A DNA stretch of 64,000 nt from Chrysogorgia sp. JL179-B06 (taxonomy: Eukaryota > Cnidaria > Anthozoa > Scleralcyonacea > Chrysogorgiidae). The position numbers and the translations under genes were made by a program. The notes beneath the pieces were generated by a model, which saw only the letters and a program-made list of their open reading frames with translations, had not been told where the DNA came from and did no database searches. The stretch covers positions 1,375,001-1,439,000 of the forward strand of contig JAYKKM010000224.1 in the NCBI GenBank assembly GCA_035772405.1, in the 5' to 3' direction. Shown piece by piece: positions 11,263 through 22,700 of this stretch; position 1 is the first letter of the stretch; each line of letters starts with the position of its first letter.

Positions 11263-13659
11263 CACGCTATACAACGATATAACGATATCGTTGGGGGACC
11301 TAAAGTTGCACAAATCCTTTATTTTACGTTTATTAATATTTAAACAACATTAAATCCAAACGTTATTGGATAACTGCTATACAGAAAATACAATGTGTTC
11401 AATAAAGAACAATGACTTTTTCTGGGTTTCCAGACGATGTATTTCATGCATGACGTAAACATGTCGGCACACTCTCAATCGAATTCTGATATATAAGAGT
11501 AATGACGAAAGCGAACTTCATGTGTAGAGTAGATGACGTCACATATCAGTTTCCTTATGTTTGGCGGCCCTAAATTTCTTGCAGAATCAATTCAAACTCG
11601 ATAAATTTTAAAGACTTTGGTCTTTCGTCATAGGCGTAGGAACCGGGGGGCTGCGGGCTTCATGTCCCCAAAAATTTTAAATGGGGAGCTCGAGTCCCCC
11701 CAAAAATCAGGACAAGCGTTGTTAAATTTAATGTTTTTTCCCAATCGTATTAGTACGAATATAGAGGCTAGGAGAGAAGCTACTTAAGGTAATCTACCTA
11801 CGGACTTCATCTACACGAGATTTTACAAACGGGTATAGCCTGAAGTGTTATAGCAAACCCCTAAACTCTTGCAACGCGAGTGTTAGATTGGTTCCCAGAC
11901 CCTTCGCTGTCGCAAAAAATGGCGTCACTTGGTATAAGAGACAGCAGACAAGCTTGGATTCATTTGAACTGTGCTCGCTGTAGAATTAGATGGAAAAGTT
12001 TGCTCAAATTCCTGCAAATTGTCTTTCCAAGCTTCTAGATTTCAAAATTTTCCGGGTGTTCACAGACCTTACTCATGTGACATACCAAACTATTTTGCCC
12101 AATTTGTCAGATTTGCTATTTTGGCGCGCCTTCCGTGTGATCGGTCAGCGTAAAGTCAATATAACCAATCATCTTCCAATTATCAACCAACATCAATTAC
12201 AGTATCCCGCATGGCGGCCGCAAAGCGCGCAAGGCCAGAGCTGGATATTTTGCCTTGTTAAACAAAGGAGAAGCTCAGATTGATTTACTGTTGTCAGAAG
12301 CCATTTATTTCTCACGTTCCCTTGTTATAATATACAAGAAAAACTAAATAATAGAATAGAACACAATAGAGTAGGTCATTGATTGCATATAAGTTGAATC
12401 ATACACAGGCAACAACAATTCATTGAAATATAGGACAGCTAGACATAATTTATTTGAAAATTGAAATGTGCTTCAACTACGCCGTCACGATTCGCGCTAT
12501 TTTCTATTCGCTATTTTACGATTCGTGATTTTCCCGTACCACCAAACGCACCATTTATACTAATAGCTATAGATATGAAATACGCAATGAAGCTAACGCA
12601 ATGCTTGTAAATAAACATTAGCAGAAGTGATACTGTTCCCCAATCTCTAATGAATTCATTTTGAGCAAGAGTTATTTTTAAAAATGTGCAGGATCTGCCA
12701 CCACGAACTAAATTTGAAATAAATAACGCAGAAATCGCGTTAGATTTAAGTGGCGTTTGATCTAACTAGATTTGTTCAGTTATTAACAAACACAACTCAG
12801 TCATTACTCTATTACTCTAACACAGTAAAATATAGTTATCTTTGTGACCCAGATGAAGATGACGTCAATCTCGGCCTTGGCGTTTAACGACGTTAGTTCA
12901 GATCCAAAGTGACATGGACTTTTTTCAGTCAAATATAACAAAACTTATATAATTCTATTCGGGAAATATCGAACTGCTCAATGCCGAGTGAGCAAAATCG
13001 ATTGCGCGCATGAGTAGAACGCTACGCCGCTGATAACAAGACCGTCTGTTTATTCACACATGTAAACACTATGAAAAACCGGCTAGGTTCAATATTTTCG
13101 TTTGCATTTTGACATGGCGAAATTTCGAGGTATAAGAACAATAAATGCATAACCATTTTTCTAAAACCTTGTAATTTTAGGATCCGTGTGAGCAAACTTC
13201 ATTTATTTCAATCCTTAGAAGAAATAACCGAAAACATTCCGATTTTAGCCCATATTTTGATACTTTTGCGATCAAATATCCGGAAGTGGGCGGGTTTCGG
13301 ATTTTCATATACTATTTCTGACAAATAGTTTGACATGCACAGGCTGTAAACTTCAAACGTGAAGTTTAATCTCCCCGGAAATCAGTAGGTAGTTCATAAA
13401 GTGATCAAACTTGATCTGTTCTGAAGCTATGTGAAATTTGTTATTTGTATAATTTTCTGTTGCTCTCCCTAAATGTTGAGTTCTATATCAAACTTTTGTT
13501 TGTGCCTTAACAAGCTTTTGCATGTTATATTACGAGTACACCGCGACAAAGGTAAAACGAATGACACGTTTAAGGAGTTCTCTGCATACCATATACAGTA
13601 ATCCAAAAACATTTAGGGTATTTACTCCGATGTGAGGCGGAACAGCACGCCGAGATAAT
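11263..13659. other. Gene-free stretch with one truncated hAT-like MITE end
   Basis: At 11630-11960 it carries the left part of the CATAGGCGTAGGAAC family (full copy 51599-52030), including GGACAAGCGTTG and ACACGAGATTTTACAAACGG; the right end is missing. The rest has no supported frame, RNA gene or inverted repeat. Confidence 0.5.
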
Positions 13660-13869
13660 CAGTGGCGGCACTACAGTACGTGGGTGTGGGCCACAAAGTG
13701 ACGATTTATTTAGGGTCTCTGAAATGGTATTTCCTGCATTTTGAGAGCACTTTTGAGTAAAATCTTACACCATTAATAAAAAGAGGCAGTTTGCTGGATG
13801 GGTTGATAGGCCCCCTCAGCCCATGGGCCGCGGTGCGGCCACCGTTTGCACCCCGTAGTGCCGCAACTG
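13660..13869. mobile_element. Small hAT-like MITE (CAGTGGCGGCACTAC)
   Basis: Left end CAGTGGCGGCACTAC, right end GTAGTGCCGCAACTG: inverted with one mismatch. CAGTGGCG is a common hAT-type terminus (compare the element at 18595). No clean 8-bp duplication remains, so it is old or the ends are slightly off. Confidence 0.65.
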
Positions 13870-16053
13870 GAGGACGGAAGGCAACAATGAAAGTGAAAGT
13901 GAAAATAAAAACTATTAATTGACTTGTAGTCTCGAATTGTTAAGCTAGATTGTCAAACAAAAACGCGCGATATAATATAACAAGTCCATATGCTATTGGC
14001 TCCATATATTAGTCTTTTTCTAACTGTCAACTCGCGAATTAACTTGTAAGGAAAGCACTGCGGTTAATAACTGTCCTCGATATTATGTGGCATGTCTAAA
14101 TCTGTTACACAGCTTCTTTTATTTAACGCAACCTGCTTTATTTAATAATATAGATATCTAGGCTGGTACTCTTTGAATAAGATGGCATAGATTTGAATAA
14201 GATGGTAGAGTTTCAGATCGAGAAAAATTGGCTTGATTAACTTGTTGTATGCATTGCCATATATGATTTATATATATATATTGATAGACGCCCAACAATC
14301 GAAATAAAACGATTAGAATTAGTGAAATGCAATTATTAGTAATATTTTATTCTGACGCTCCGTAGCGATTCGAATCGTTTTAATGAGATTTAACTACTTC
14401 TATCTATTCTGCAGACTGCAATGAGACTAAAGTTGTGTTTATTTCTATTACAAGAGTCCAGGGAGTTAATTAAAAAACATGGCGGAACATCAAGTACGAC
14501 ACGTATGTCTACAATAGAATATTGCTTCCAAAACATAAGAAATAATTTTCCGTTCCTTATATACATCTTGTTCTATATAATATATACACGGCGTTATTAG
14601 GAGAATTTTCCCGCTTCAGCAAATGACTCCACGTGCGTTGTCACCGGGAGAAAGCAGTTATATTTCGGTTGTACTTATAACGTTATTATTAACGGTAAAG
14701 TTATCGACGATACGTGAACGATCGGCATGACTAGCTCAATTTCTCAGAAAATATGTCTCGGATAGGAACAGAACCTGTAATATTTTATTCCGCGACAGTT
14801 TGCTGAATGTTGGCAATGAATACTAGTCTACCATGAATTTATAACTCATGGCCATGGGCTTTGCGTTCCAACAAGTTTACACCATCAGCCTGATTTAACG
14901 AAATTTTTGTAAGCATAAAATGGCTCGTACAGTACCATAATATGGCATATTTTTAAATAGCAAAGAGGAAAATATTTGCACGAGGAAAACTCACCTAAAT
15001 CAATTTTGGATGTATTGAAAAGACCAGCCAGGAGAAGCATTCATGATGGCCATGCCCGCAGTATAGTTCCAATGTGTGCTATTGTATCTGTATACTATAT
15101 ATAGATCTGCAACCGTTTCCAGCTACCTGGAAATTCGACTCTCTTCGCGTAAATTGGAAGAACCGGAAGTATATAGTAATAGTTTGGAGACAAGGATTCG
15201 CACATGCAGTTTTGAGTAGTCTATCTCGTTCAAGCATAAATAACCAGTATAAGTGTACGATCAGTCAGGTGAAAGTATATTCTGTAGTAATTAAACATAT
15301 GACAAGTTAGTTAACCAAACTGATATCGCTTTACAGTAAACGTTTAATAATTCATCAATAATGCATAATAATTCACTAATAATCCATTACGTACTTGTTT
15401 AGTGATACAATGACTGAGCACACCATCATCCATGAGGCGGCTAAAAAGGTAATTGTAGATCCGAAAATTTTAATTGGTTTACAAAACCATGTGAAAAGTA
15501 CCAAATTCTTGGTGTCACACATCGAAATATATGTAAAAAATTCCAAAAGAATAGGAGTTTTAAGAAAAGGAAAGATGTCTGTAGTAAAGAAAAGCTTAAA
15601 AAGCTATATCAACTTTTATGAGTGGTCTTAACGCAGCTTTTCTGCAATATGATTGATTCCTGCACGGTCTTTACAAAGCGGTAAAGACCGGTCATTACAA
15701 AACAACTGAAAAGTTTTAAAATGAAATGTGAGAATAAATAACCTCGTGTGGTCGGTCTTTACGGAAAAATTATCCTGCGGGATAGGATTAAGCGGGAAGG
15801 ATAATTTTGCCGTAAAGTTACCCCTCTCGATAAATATAAGTCTACTACTTATAATAATACTATTGCCGCACTTTGACTATTGCTCTATATTATACACCAA
15901 CTTCTGAAACATTAAAACTAGAATGGGAGATTCTTCAGAGTTGTAGAGATTATCAATTAACATCATCCCTAGTAAAACCATGTGTTAGTGGTGGATCAAA
16001 TTCCAACTAGGGTCATCTACTCTCATTATCAAATCGAGATTCCTTCATATGAC
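13870..16053. other. Gene-free stretch; second copy of the AACGCAGCTTTTCTGCA repeat
   Basis: Mostly unannotated AT-rich DNA. 15620-15800 repeats the 3188-3440 family: AGTGGTCTTAACGCAGCTTT, GTAAAGACCGGTCATTACAA and CAACTGAAAAGTTTTAAAA. It then has inverted pieces (AAAATTATCCTGC and the AGGATAATTTT block). Short frames near 15074 and 15395 show no family features and were not called. Confidence 0.45.
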
Positions 16054-16304
16054 TTAAAGGGGCAGTGTCATGAGACGCGCATGCGCCAGTTTTATGATAA
16101 AACTTGAAAAAGTTAGGCCAACTTTTCAAGTTGGTATTTCCAATATGGCTTCTATAGAGGGCGGAATGCTTTCTCTGCTTTCACCATGGTTTCCGCCCTC
16201 TATAGACGCCATATTGGAAATAATAACTTGAAAAAGTTAGCCTAACTTTTTCAAGTTTCATCATAAAACTGACGCATGTGCGTCTCATGACACTGCCCCT
16301 TTAA
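16054..16304. mobile_element. TTAA-flanked palindromic MITE, arms over 100 bp
   Basis: TTAA at both ends; AGGGGCAGTGTCATGAGACG on the left is answered by its inverse on the right, and pairing continues inward through AACTTGAAAAAGTTAG, ATTTCCAATATGG and the CTATAGAGGGCGGAA block to a short loop near 16176. The arms cover almost the entire 243-bp element, so a transcript would fold into one long hairpin. Confidence 0.9.
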
Positions 16305-16473
16305 GAAGTAATGATCGTATGTTATCGCTACCGAAACCAAAAACTAATGCAACGAAGAAAAGTTCGATATTGAGGTGCTATGATCTCATGGAATATATGC
16401 TTTATCTTTAGAAGATAAATTTTAAAATTCTAAAATTCTATTTTAATGGATTACGTTAAATTGCATATAAGGG

Positions 16474-17156
16474 AGCGGTCATCATTTATCCCTTTTCAGG
16501 CACAAACTAAAAAATTCCATAAACCCTCTCTTGAGCAGTTGTTGACCTTCATAACCCCTCCTTCAGACATTGAAAACAAATCGTAACCCCTCCTCAAGGA
16601 GTCTTTAGATTTACTAACTCTCTTTTTATATATTAAAAACATAAAACTAATATAAATGATCAGTTTTAATATAGTAATGTACATTATAGAAAGTTCAACT
16701 TGAAATGAAAACCTTTCAAACCCTGCACTTGAAAAATCAAGGCAAACCCACACAATATATACACATTAATAATATATCATCTCGGTTATGGCCGAAAGAT
16801 GACAATGATTATATAACTCCAAAATGTGTTTATTATAAAACGTAAGTATTCATACTGTTGAATTAGATTAGGCAGACGGGCTACAACCTGGTTCGCAAGA
16901 TTTCTGTAAAATTTAATATAAAGAGCTCAGATGAAAGTTGATAAATTTAGCATTGTTTATGAAGGCGATATATTTTATTTTTCAGTGATAAATTTTGATA
17001 AATTGAATATAAAACTGTTTTTTAAGACTCAATTTTTGCCGTAACATCTCCTTCTCCTAGTCAGAAATTAATATAACCCCTCTTTCAGCAATCTTTAAAA
17101 TTTCATAACCCCTCCTCAAAAACATCCACCCCTACCACCCCATAAATAATGACCGC
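16474..17156. mobile_element. MITE, TIR AGCGGTCATNATTTAT, with internal ACCCCTCC repeats
   Basis: Left AGCGGTCATCATTTAT, right ATAAATAATGACCGCT. Related to 1919-2423 by GGTCATTATTTAT. Near each end the motif ATAACCCCTCCT (CA/TT)A recurs (about 16503, 16550, 16582, 17080, 17107). An apparent frame at 16496-16753 is not a gene. Confidence 0.75.
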
Positions 17157-18529
17157 TACCTAAACTGTTACGTATTTAATATGAACATCGTATACAGCTC
17201 TCACAACAACTACCTGGTCCCCGTCACATCGTTATTTTGACCAGCGGTTACAATAATTGTTACAGTCCACAATGGTTTCAACAGTAGGTTCAACAATAGA
17301 ACGCCCACACCCCCCTACCCTGGGAACAGTGGGGCATGTAAATAATGGAAAATTATCTTTATTTCAAGGTTTTAAGTTTTTATTTATATTGTACCGAAAA
17401 GAGAATCCCCAATGACGCCCCATGCATCGCCCCGGTTGTAAATCATCGTAGTTAATGTAGTCGTTTAGCCATGTACACTGTGGCGAATAGTGCATTAAAT
17501 GCTGATTTCTAGTGCATTTTTTTCACAATACATTTTTTTTCAAATTATTTCCTTTTTAGTGTTATCTGCTGCGTGAGTTTAATCTTGGCGTCAACACATG
17601 CATTGCCCTAAAGATTGCCACAAAGCTTGTGAACTCCAGCTAACTCAATTAGTCAATCCCTCAAACTAAACTCAAATCAAACACAAAGTAAATAACTGAA
17701 AGCCAATTGTAAACTGAAAGCCAACTATAAACAACTGAAAAAAACTGAAAGCCAGTGTGCTCATAATCTGAAACTCGATAATAAATTTTGAAAATGGGAG
17801 TATAACATTTAATAAAAGAGTATCGAGCAAGAATATCAGGTGACACAATATCTAGGTGAAGACTAGTACAAGTACACGATATCATTTATAGAAGAAAATA
17901 TACAGTATGGCTCAGCAAAATGTGTGAACGTTGGTAAATATATGGCCATATGGTACATACATGCCTGCCACAAATGTAATACGATTCATTACAACTACAT
18001 ACTTTGCTGAGCCATATCCGTGCTTCTATAAATGACATTGTCAAATTTGAAAATTATACTAATTTTGAAATACTAAATTATACTAATTGTGCTCTGTCCA
18101 ACTGCATCGATGGTCAGTTCTTCCAATTCTTCAAAACGACCAAACTGGATTGACTTTTGGTACTTTACTGAGTTGTATCTTCACTTCTATACAAACTATA
18201 GGTCTCGAATTACATTATTTGATCCTTAGTTTCACAACTTAACTCAACTTTACCCACAATTTTCTTTGATTATTTTTGTCAACAACAAATAAACAAACAT
18301 AGAACATTTCAAAATTAACTAAACTACGAAAATCGCACAAGTTTTCTTACGACGAGTCTTCAGCACCAAAAACTTGTCACAAGATTGTGACAGATTTTTG
18401 ACTTTCTAGCGGTAGACACATGCGCGCACTGCGTGCCTATTTTTAAAGAAGTATTTGTTTTAAAACATTTTCAAGAAGGAAAACTGTAGGGGGGGGGCAC
18501 CTTAAACAGGTCGCGTGCTATCAGTGCTC
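17157..18529. other. Gene-free stretch with a hairpin at 17882-18035
   Basis: 17882-18035 is an inverted repeat: TCATTTATAGAAG at the outside, TATGGCTCAGCAAA and TTTGCTGAGCCATA inside, likely a small MITE. Around 17650-17760 the phrase AACTGAAAGCCA recurs three times. Nothing coding supported. Confidence 0.5.
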
Positions 18530-19186
18530 TTTTCTCAGGGTCGTGGCTCTTTAGTATATCTAAAAGGTCGAAATGTGGAGACCAACCGCAAAACCAGTGG
18601 CGTAGCCAGGAAGCAGATGTCATGTGGGCACAATATGGGCACAGGTCTCAACATTCTCTGGTGGGTTTTTGTTATTACAGTCCTGTGACTGTGGCCGTAG
18701 TGACCAATTTTGAAGTATGTCCGGTTGGTAGTGACATGCAGTTCGGAGCGCCAAACATGCGAGAAACCTCTGGGGTGTGAACATGTTCCCCCGGGAAATT
18801 TTTGATATTTTAAGCCACGGAAATGCTATTTCCTGCATTTTGAGGACAGTTTTAACAAGTTTATACTTATACATAATCTTCCTAGTGGCTATACTCTATA
18901 CTTGGCTAATGAGAACTAGATCTGTCTGCAATATTTCACCCGGGCACACGCAGGTTTCACCGCCCGGGTAGGCCCGGGTGTAGCTACGCCACTGCCCAAA
19001 ACAACAAAGAACCCTAACCCTAACCTCCGGCCTAACGAGTTTTCTAACCGCCCGGCCGTGTTCTCGAAAAAAATCGTTAGGCTGGGGATTAGGCTTAGGA
19101 TCGTTGTTGTTTTGGGGTTGGTTTCAGTCCTCTCTCCATGCATTTCGACCTTTTGAGTATACTAAAGAGCCATGACCCTTTTCTCA
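18530..19186. mobile_element. hAT-like MITE with 8-bp TSD TTTTCTCA
   Basis: TSD TTTTCTCA at 18530-18537 and 19179-19186. Element 18538-19178 has arms beginning GGGTCGTGGCTCTTTAGTAT and continuing through AAGGTCGAAATG, about 40 bp with few mismatches. It contains a second complete element (18595-18994). Short AACCCTAACC runs lie in its interior. Confidence 0.9.
18587..19002. mobile_element. Nested hAT-like MITE (CAGTGGCGTAGC)
   Basis: Element 18595-18994 with termini CAGTGGCGTAGCCAGG and GTAGCTACGCCACTG, flanked by CGCAAAAC and CCCAAAAC, a 7-of-8 match. Inserted in the older element at 18538, so the order of events is clear. Confidence 0.8.
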
Positions 19187-19414
19187 GCTGATCTAGATAT
19201 GTTACCAACACAAAAAAGATGGGACGAGTGTTGCTTTTCAACTTCAATCATTTTTTTTTTTTTGATTCACAATGAACTTGCTTAACATAATCAACATTTA
19301 CAATTGTCACATTAGAAATTTTACGTGAATAAAGCACTTCTACTTCTGATAATACGATGCATTAAGTTTTTAATCTATTCAGGATACGTTTATCATAATA
19401 TGAGCTCGGCATGG

Positions 19415-19729
19415 CTAGAGTAAGTAAAACACTTCAACTTCGGATGGAGAGAAGAAGCGAGTGCCTGCCAAAAGAGCTTGGGTGTTGCTGTGGCCGTGAA
19501 TGTAGCCAGAGGGAAGTTGGTATGAGTAACCAAAATTTGCGTGGGAGTTGCTATTTCTGTTTGCATTGCTTGAGATTTGCAAGTCATGACCTCCTCCAAA
19601 GGTTGGACCGTAACCATTGTAGGTCGTAATTGCACTACCATGCCATAAAGGAGCTTTAAATGGCTGCAGGTTGTCCTTATTTTTGAAGGAAAAAATAAAC
19701 GAGCTCACTTGTTCTATAACCTTTCGTTC
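19415..19729 (-). CDS. Terminal exon with C-terminal half of a TLDc-like domain
   Basis: A 104-codon frame opens after a strong acceptor (CTTTTTATTTTTCTAG ending at 19730) and reads ERKVIEQVSSFIFSFKNKD, LQPFKAPL, then YGPTFGGGHDLQISSNANRN, ANFGYSY and LLAGTRFFSPSEVEVFYLL before the stop. The GPTFGGGHD block followed by a closing LAG..F.PSEVEVF strand fits the C-terminal half of TLDc domains as found in cnidarian and protist proteins. The N-terminal half (W..CYR...GW, FH..CD) was not found upstream and may lie in an exon I missed, or be gone. It starts in phase 0, matching the end of the candidate exon at 23415. Could be a gene relic. Confidence 0.6.
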   Translation of the reverse strand, partial: ERKVIEQVSSFIFSFKNKDNLQPFKAPLWHGSAITTYNGYGPTFGGGHDLQISSNANRNSNSHANFGYSYQLPSGYIHGHSNTQALLAGTRFFSPSEVEVFYLL

Positions 19730-22700
19730 CTAGAAAAATAAAAAGGTATAAAAACGAAATACTTAGTATGATTGAATCAAATATTAAACTTAATGTCATT
19801 AAACATTAATGGTTATTTTCTGACTTGTTAATAACGAAATAAACGTGTTTAACCACTAGTGCTTTTAGTAACCTAGAATTTGTAAGTTTATTTAGAAAAC
19901 AAATATGTTGTCTCGGCATTATGATATGCGCTCATAAGTTTTTGGATGCCCTGTTTTTCACGAGCTGATTGTGTAGTTTGAGTTTTAGCATAAAGATGAT
20001 CATTTCAAAAACGTAGAATTTATCTAACGCTATATGAAAGAGGTACAGCCTTGTCAATTTATTGAATTTTATCATCTCTATATTGATGTACAGCACAAAA
20101 AACAATTATATCACAATGCGATTGGACATTCGTTACCTCCGCCAGGAGGTTATGTTTTTACCTCTGTTTGTTTGTTTGTCTGTTTGTAAGCAGGATATCT
20201 CAAAAATTCCACATCACCGAAGTGTTTTTCAGTGGGGTCCTGCAATACTTCACAAGATTACATTACATTGCATTGCATTGCATTGCATTACGCAATTAAT
20301 CCATGCATACATATAATATAATAAAACACAATACTATACAATATACAATACAATACAATTGGTTTCATCCCAAAAGAACGGAAGACTAGACACAAAGGGG
20401 GCGCGCAAGTGCACGTGGGACCCAGGGGCCGCTGCCCCCGCTGCCCTTTGCTTACGGGGGCAGCGGTGTGCCTTTTCGTATCATTACAATATCTTATACT
20501 TCGTTTTGAATTTATTTTATCACTCTAAGTAAAAATTTATACTGCCCAAATTCGGAAAGCAAAAACATTGAAATTTACGAGCGAGATGTGTAATGAGGAA
20601 AATGAGGAGGAACGGCCCGAACTAATAGTCGCTGGTCATCGTGGTCGACGATTTACGAAGTATAGGTTGTATAATTTGGTTACACAGAGGCACGCAACTG
20701 ACGCAAGCATTTTCTATTTGTTAAATATTAAAATATATTATTATGTTCCACTTAGCATTAACTTGTAAATATTGTTATTGACAAACGTTTACTGTGAGTC
20801 TAGTATAATAGATATTAAATAAAAAGATAGATAGACGGCTTCTGCTATACTAAGTTGCTTCCGGCGCATCTGTGTGACATTTGTACAGCCAAACTATCCC
20901 AAGAACACCCGTGCGCCAACTCTCTACCCAGCCTCCCACTCCCCTAGGAAAAGGCCAATACATATATAGATGTTTATACGGTTAGTTTCTTGATTAACTT
21001 TTTGAATCGATGTAGAGAGTCAGTGTTTTTTGTTTTGATGTCCAGGTTATTGAATTTTATTGAGGCTTGATAGATTAATTTTTGTTTCCGCCTCTTTTTT
21101 TAATGCACCGTTTGCTTCAATGGCATAGACAAACGACATGTTTGGCCATTGGGTTTGAACATTTGAACATTGAACATTGGCCATTGGGTTTGAACTGTTA
21201 CGTTTAGATAACCAGAGTACCAGACTATAATTATTTTAAACTGGGAGTTCTTATCAGAAGTGAAATGCTGCCTCGGATCATACACAGGAGCAGTGGGTAT
21301 ATTAGAAGGGTATTCCCGTTCGTTTGTTTGATTTGAATTATGACCGCTCGACCAATAAGAATTCAGAAATATTACAAACGTAAACGTGAAGTTCGATTTG
21401 GCAAAAGTATCGCTTGAATAGAAAATTTATAACTGCGCGAGGCTTGCTCTTTCGAGTAAATGTTGTTCGAATCAGATGTATGGCGTTGAAATGGTTACAT
21501 TCAATTTTGACATTATAAACGCGCCATAAAATACAGCTAGAAGTTCAGCATAAAGTAGAACACGTTGCCGTTGCAAATTTCGAAACCGTAGACGGTCGGA
21601 CACCTCTTTGATGGTCGGTGGAATCTTTTTATTATGTATATATATAGTTTACTTACAATGGGTTACATAAATATTGATTATCAACCAAAACATTTCAAGT
21701 TCGTTTGCATAGCCGAGAGCGGGGTTCGAATGTTGGGCGAGTATATAATTTTTCCATTTTTTTAAATTTTTACTTTACTTTTTTCTTTTTAATAGGGTTA
21801 GGATTAAGGTTAGGTTAGGGTTAGTTTTAGGGTTTGGTTTAGAATATTATCAAAAAAATAGGGTGCGTAAAAAAGTCCCAAGATTCCACCGACCATCAAA
21901 GAGGTGTCCGACCGTCTACGGTTTCGAAATTTGCGTTGCCGTTAGCGAGTTCCGAACATTTGATTCGGATAGTTTCTGCATCTGGCGAAAAAACGAACAT
22001 CTACGAGTTACGTCATAAATCTGTGGACATACATCGTTGAAAATCGAGCGTGATTTTAACGTCGATCGACTATACATAGTTCCGCGAAGAGGTCTGGGCA
22101 CGAGACACAGAACCCAAGTCAAGATTAGTGTGCTGTCTACGGCAGCAAATCCTCTCATTAGTGTTATCCTTCGATTGTTAATAAGCGGCCTTAAGTATCT
22201 GTATTACAGCATGCTATCAAGCAAGGAACGTGACGCAACGTCACATCGATCAGATCTCCATCCAGTGTCGTAGACAGCTGAATTGGTGGTTTATAGCTCT
22301 TTCATATCTTACGTCGTTCTTCAGTAAATTAGCCCTTTTGTGATATGACGTCAAGAGGTTCATGCATATTTTTAGAAAATCAAGTATATATTTAAGATTA
22401 TTCAACGAAATTACTTGGAAACTATTCCGATTACGACACTTCGTGAAACCTAACATCATTACATCGAAATAGCGATGCCAAACAATTTACTATTTCTAAT
22501 TTCTTGATGTTCTAAAAATATGTAAAGTTCTTGACGTCATAGGTTATTCATTTGCATATCAGAAAAGTCTAACTATCTCAAGAACGACGTGAGATATGAA
22601 AGAGCTCTAAATTACCTTTCATAATCATTAACGGAGTTCATAATTTCAGACAAACTTAATTTTCGTTTCATAGGCACTTTATTCAAAGTGGTCATTCAAT

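Noticed and set aside
18998..19035. Telomere-like CCCTAACCCTAACC (also 21790-21840, 52880-52930 and 60775-60815)
   Set aside because: Only a few degenerate units, each in or beside a MITE or intergenic DNA. Not evidence of a chromosome end.
20380..20470. GC-rich patch with GGGGGCAGCGG/CCGCTGCCCCC
   Set aside because: A short local inverted patch with no flanking duplication or second copy in the window.
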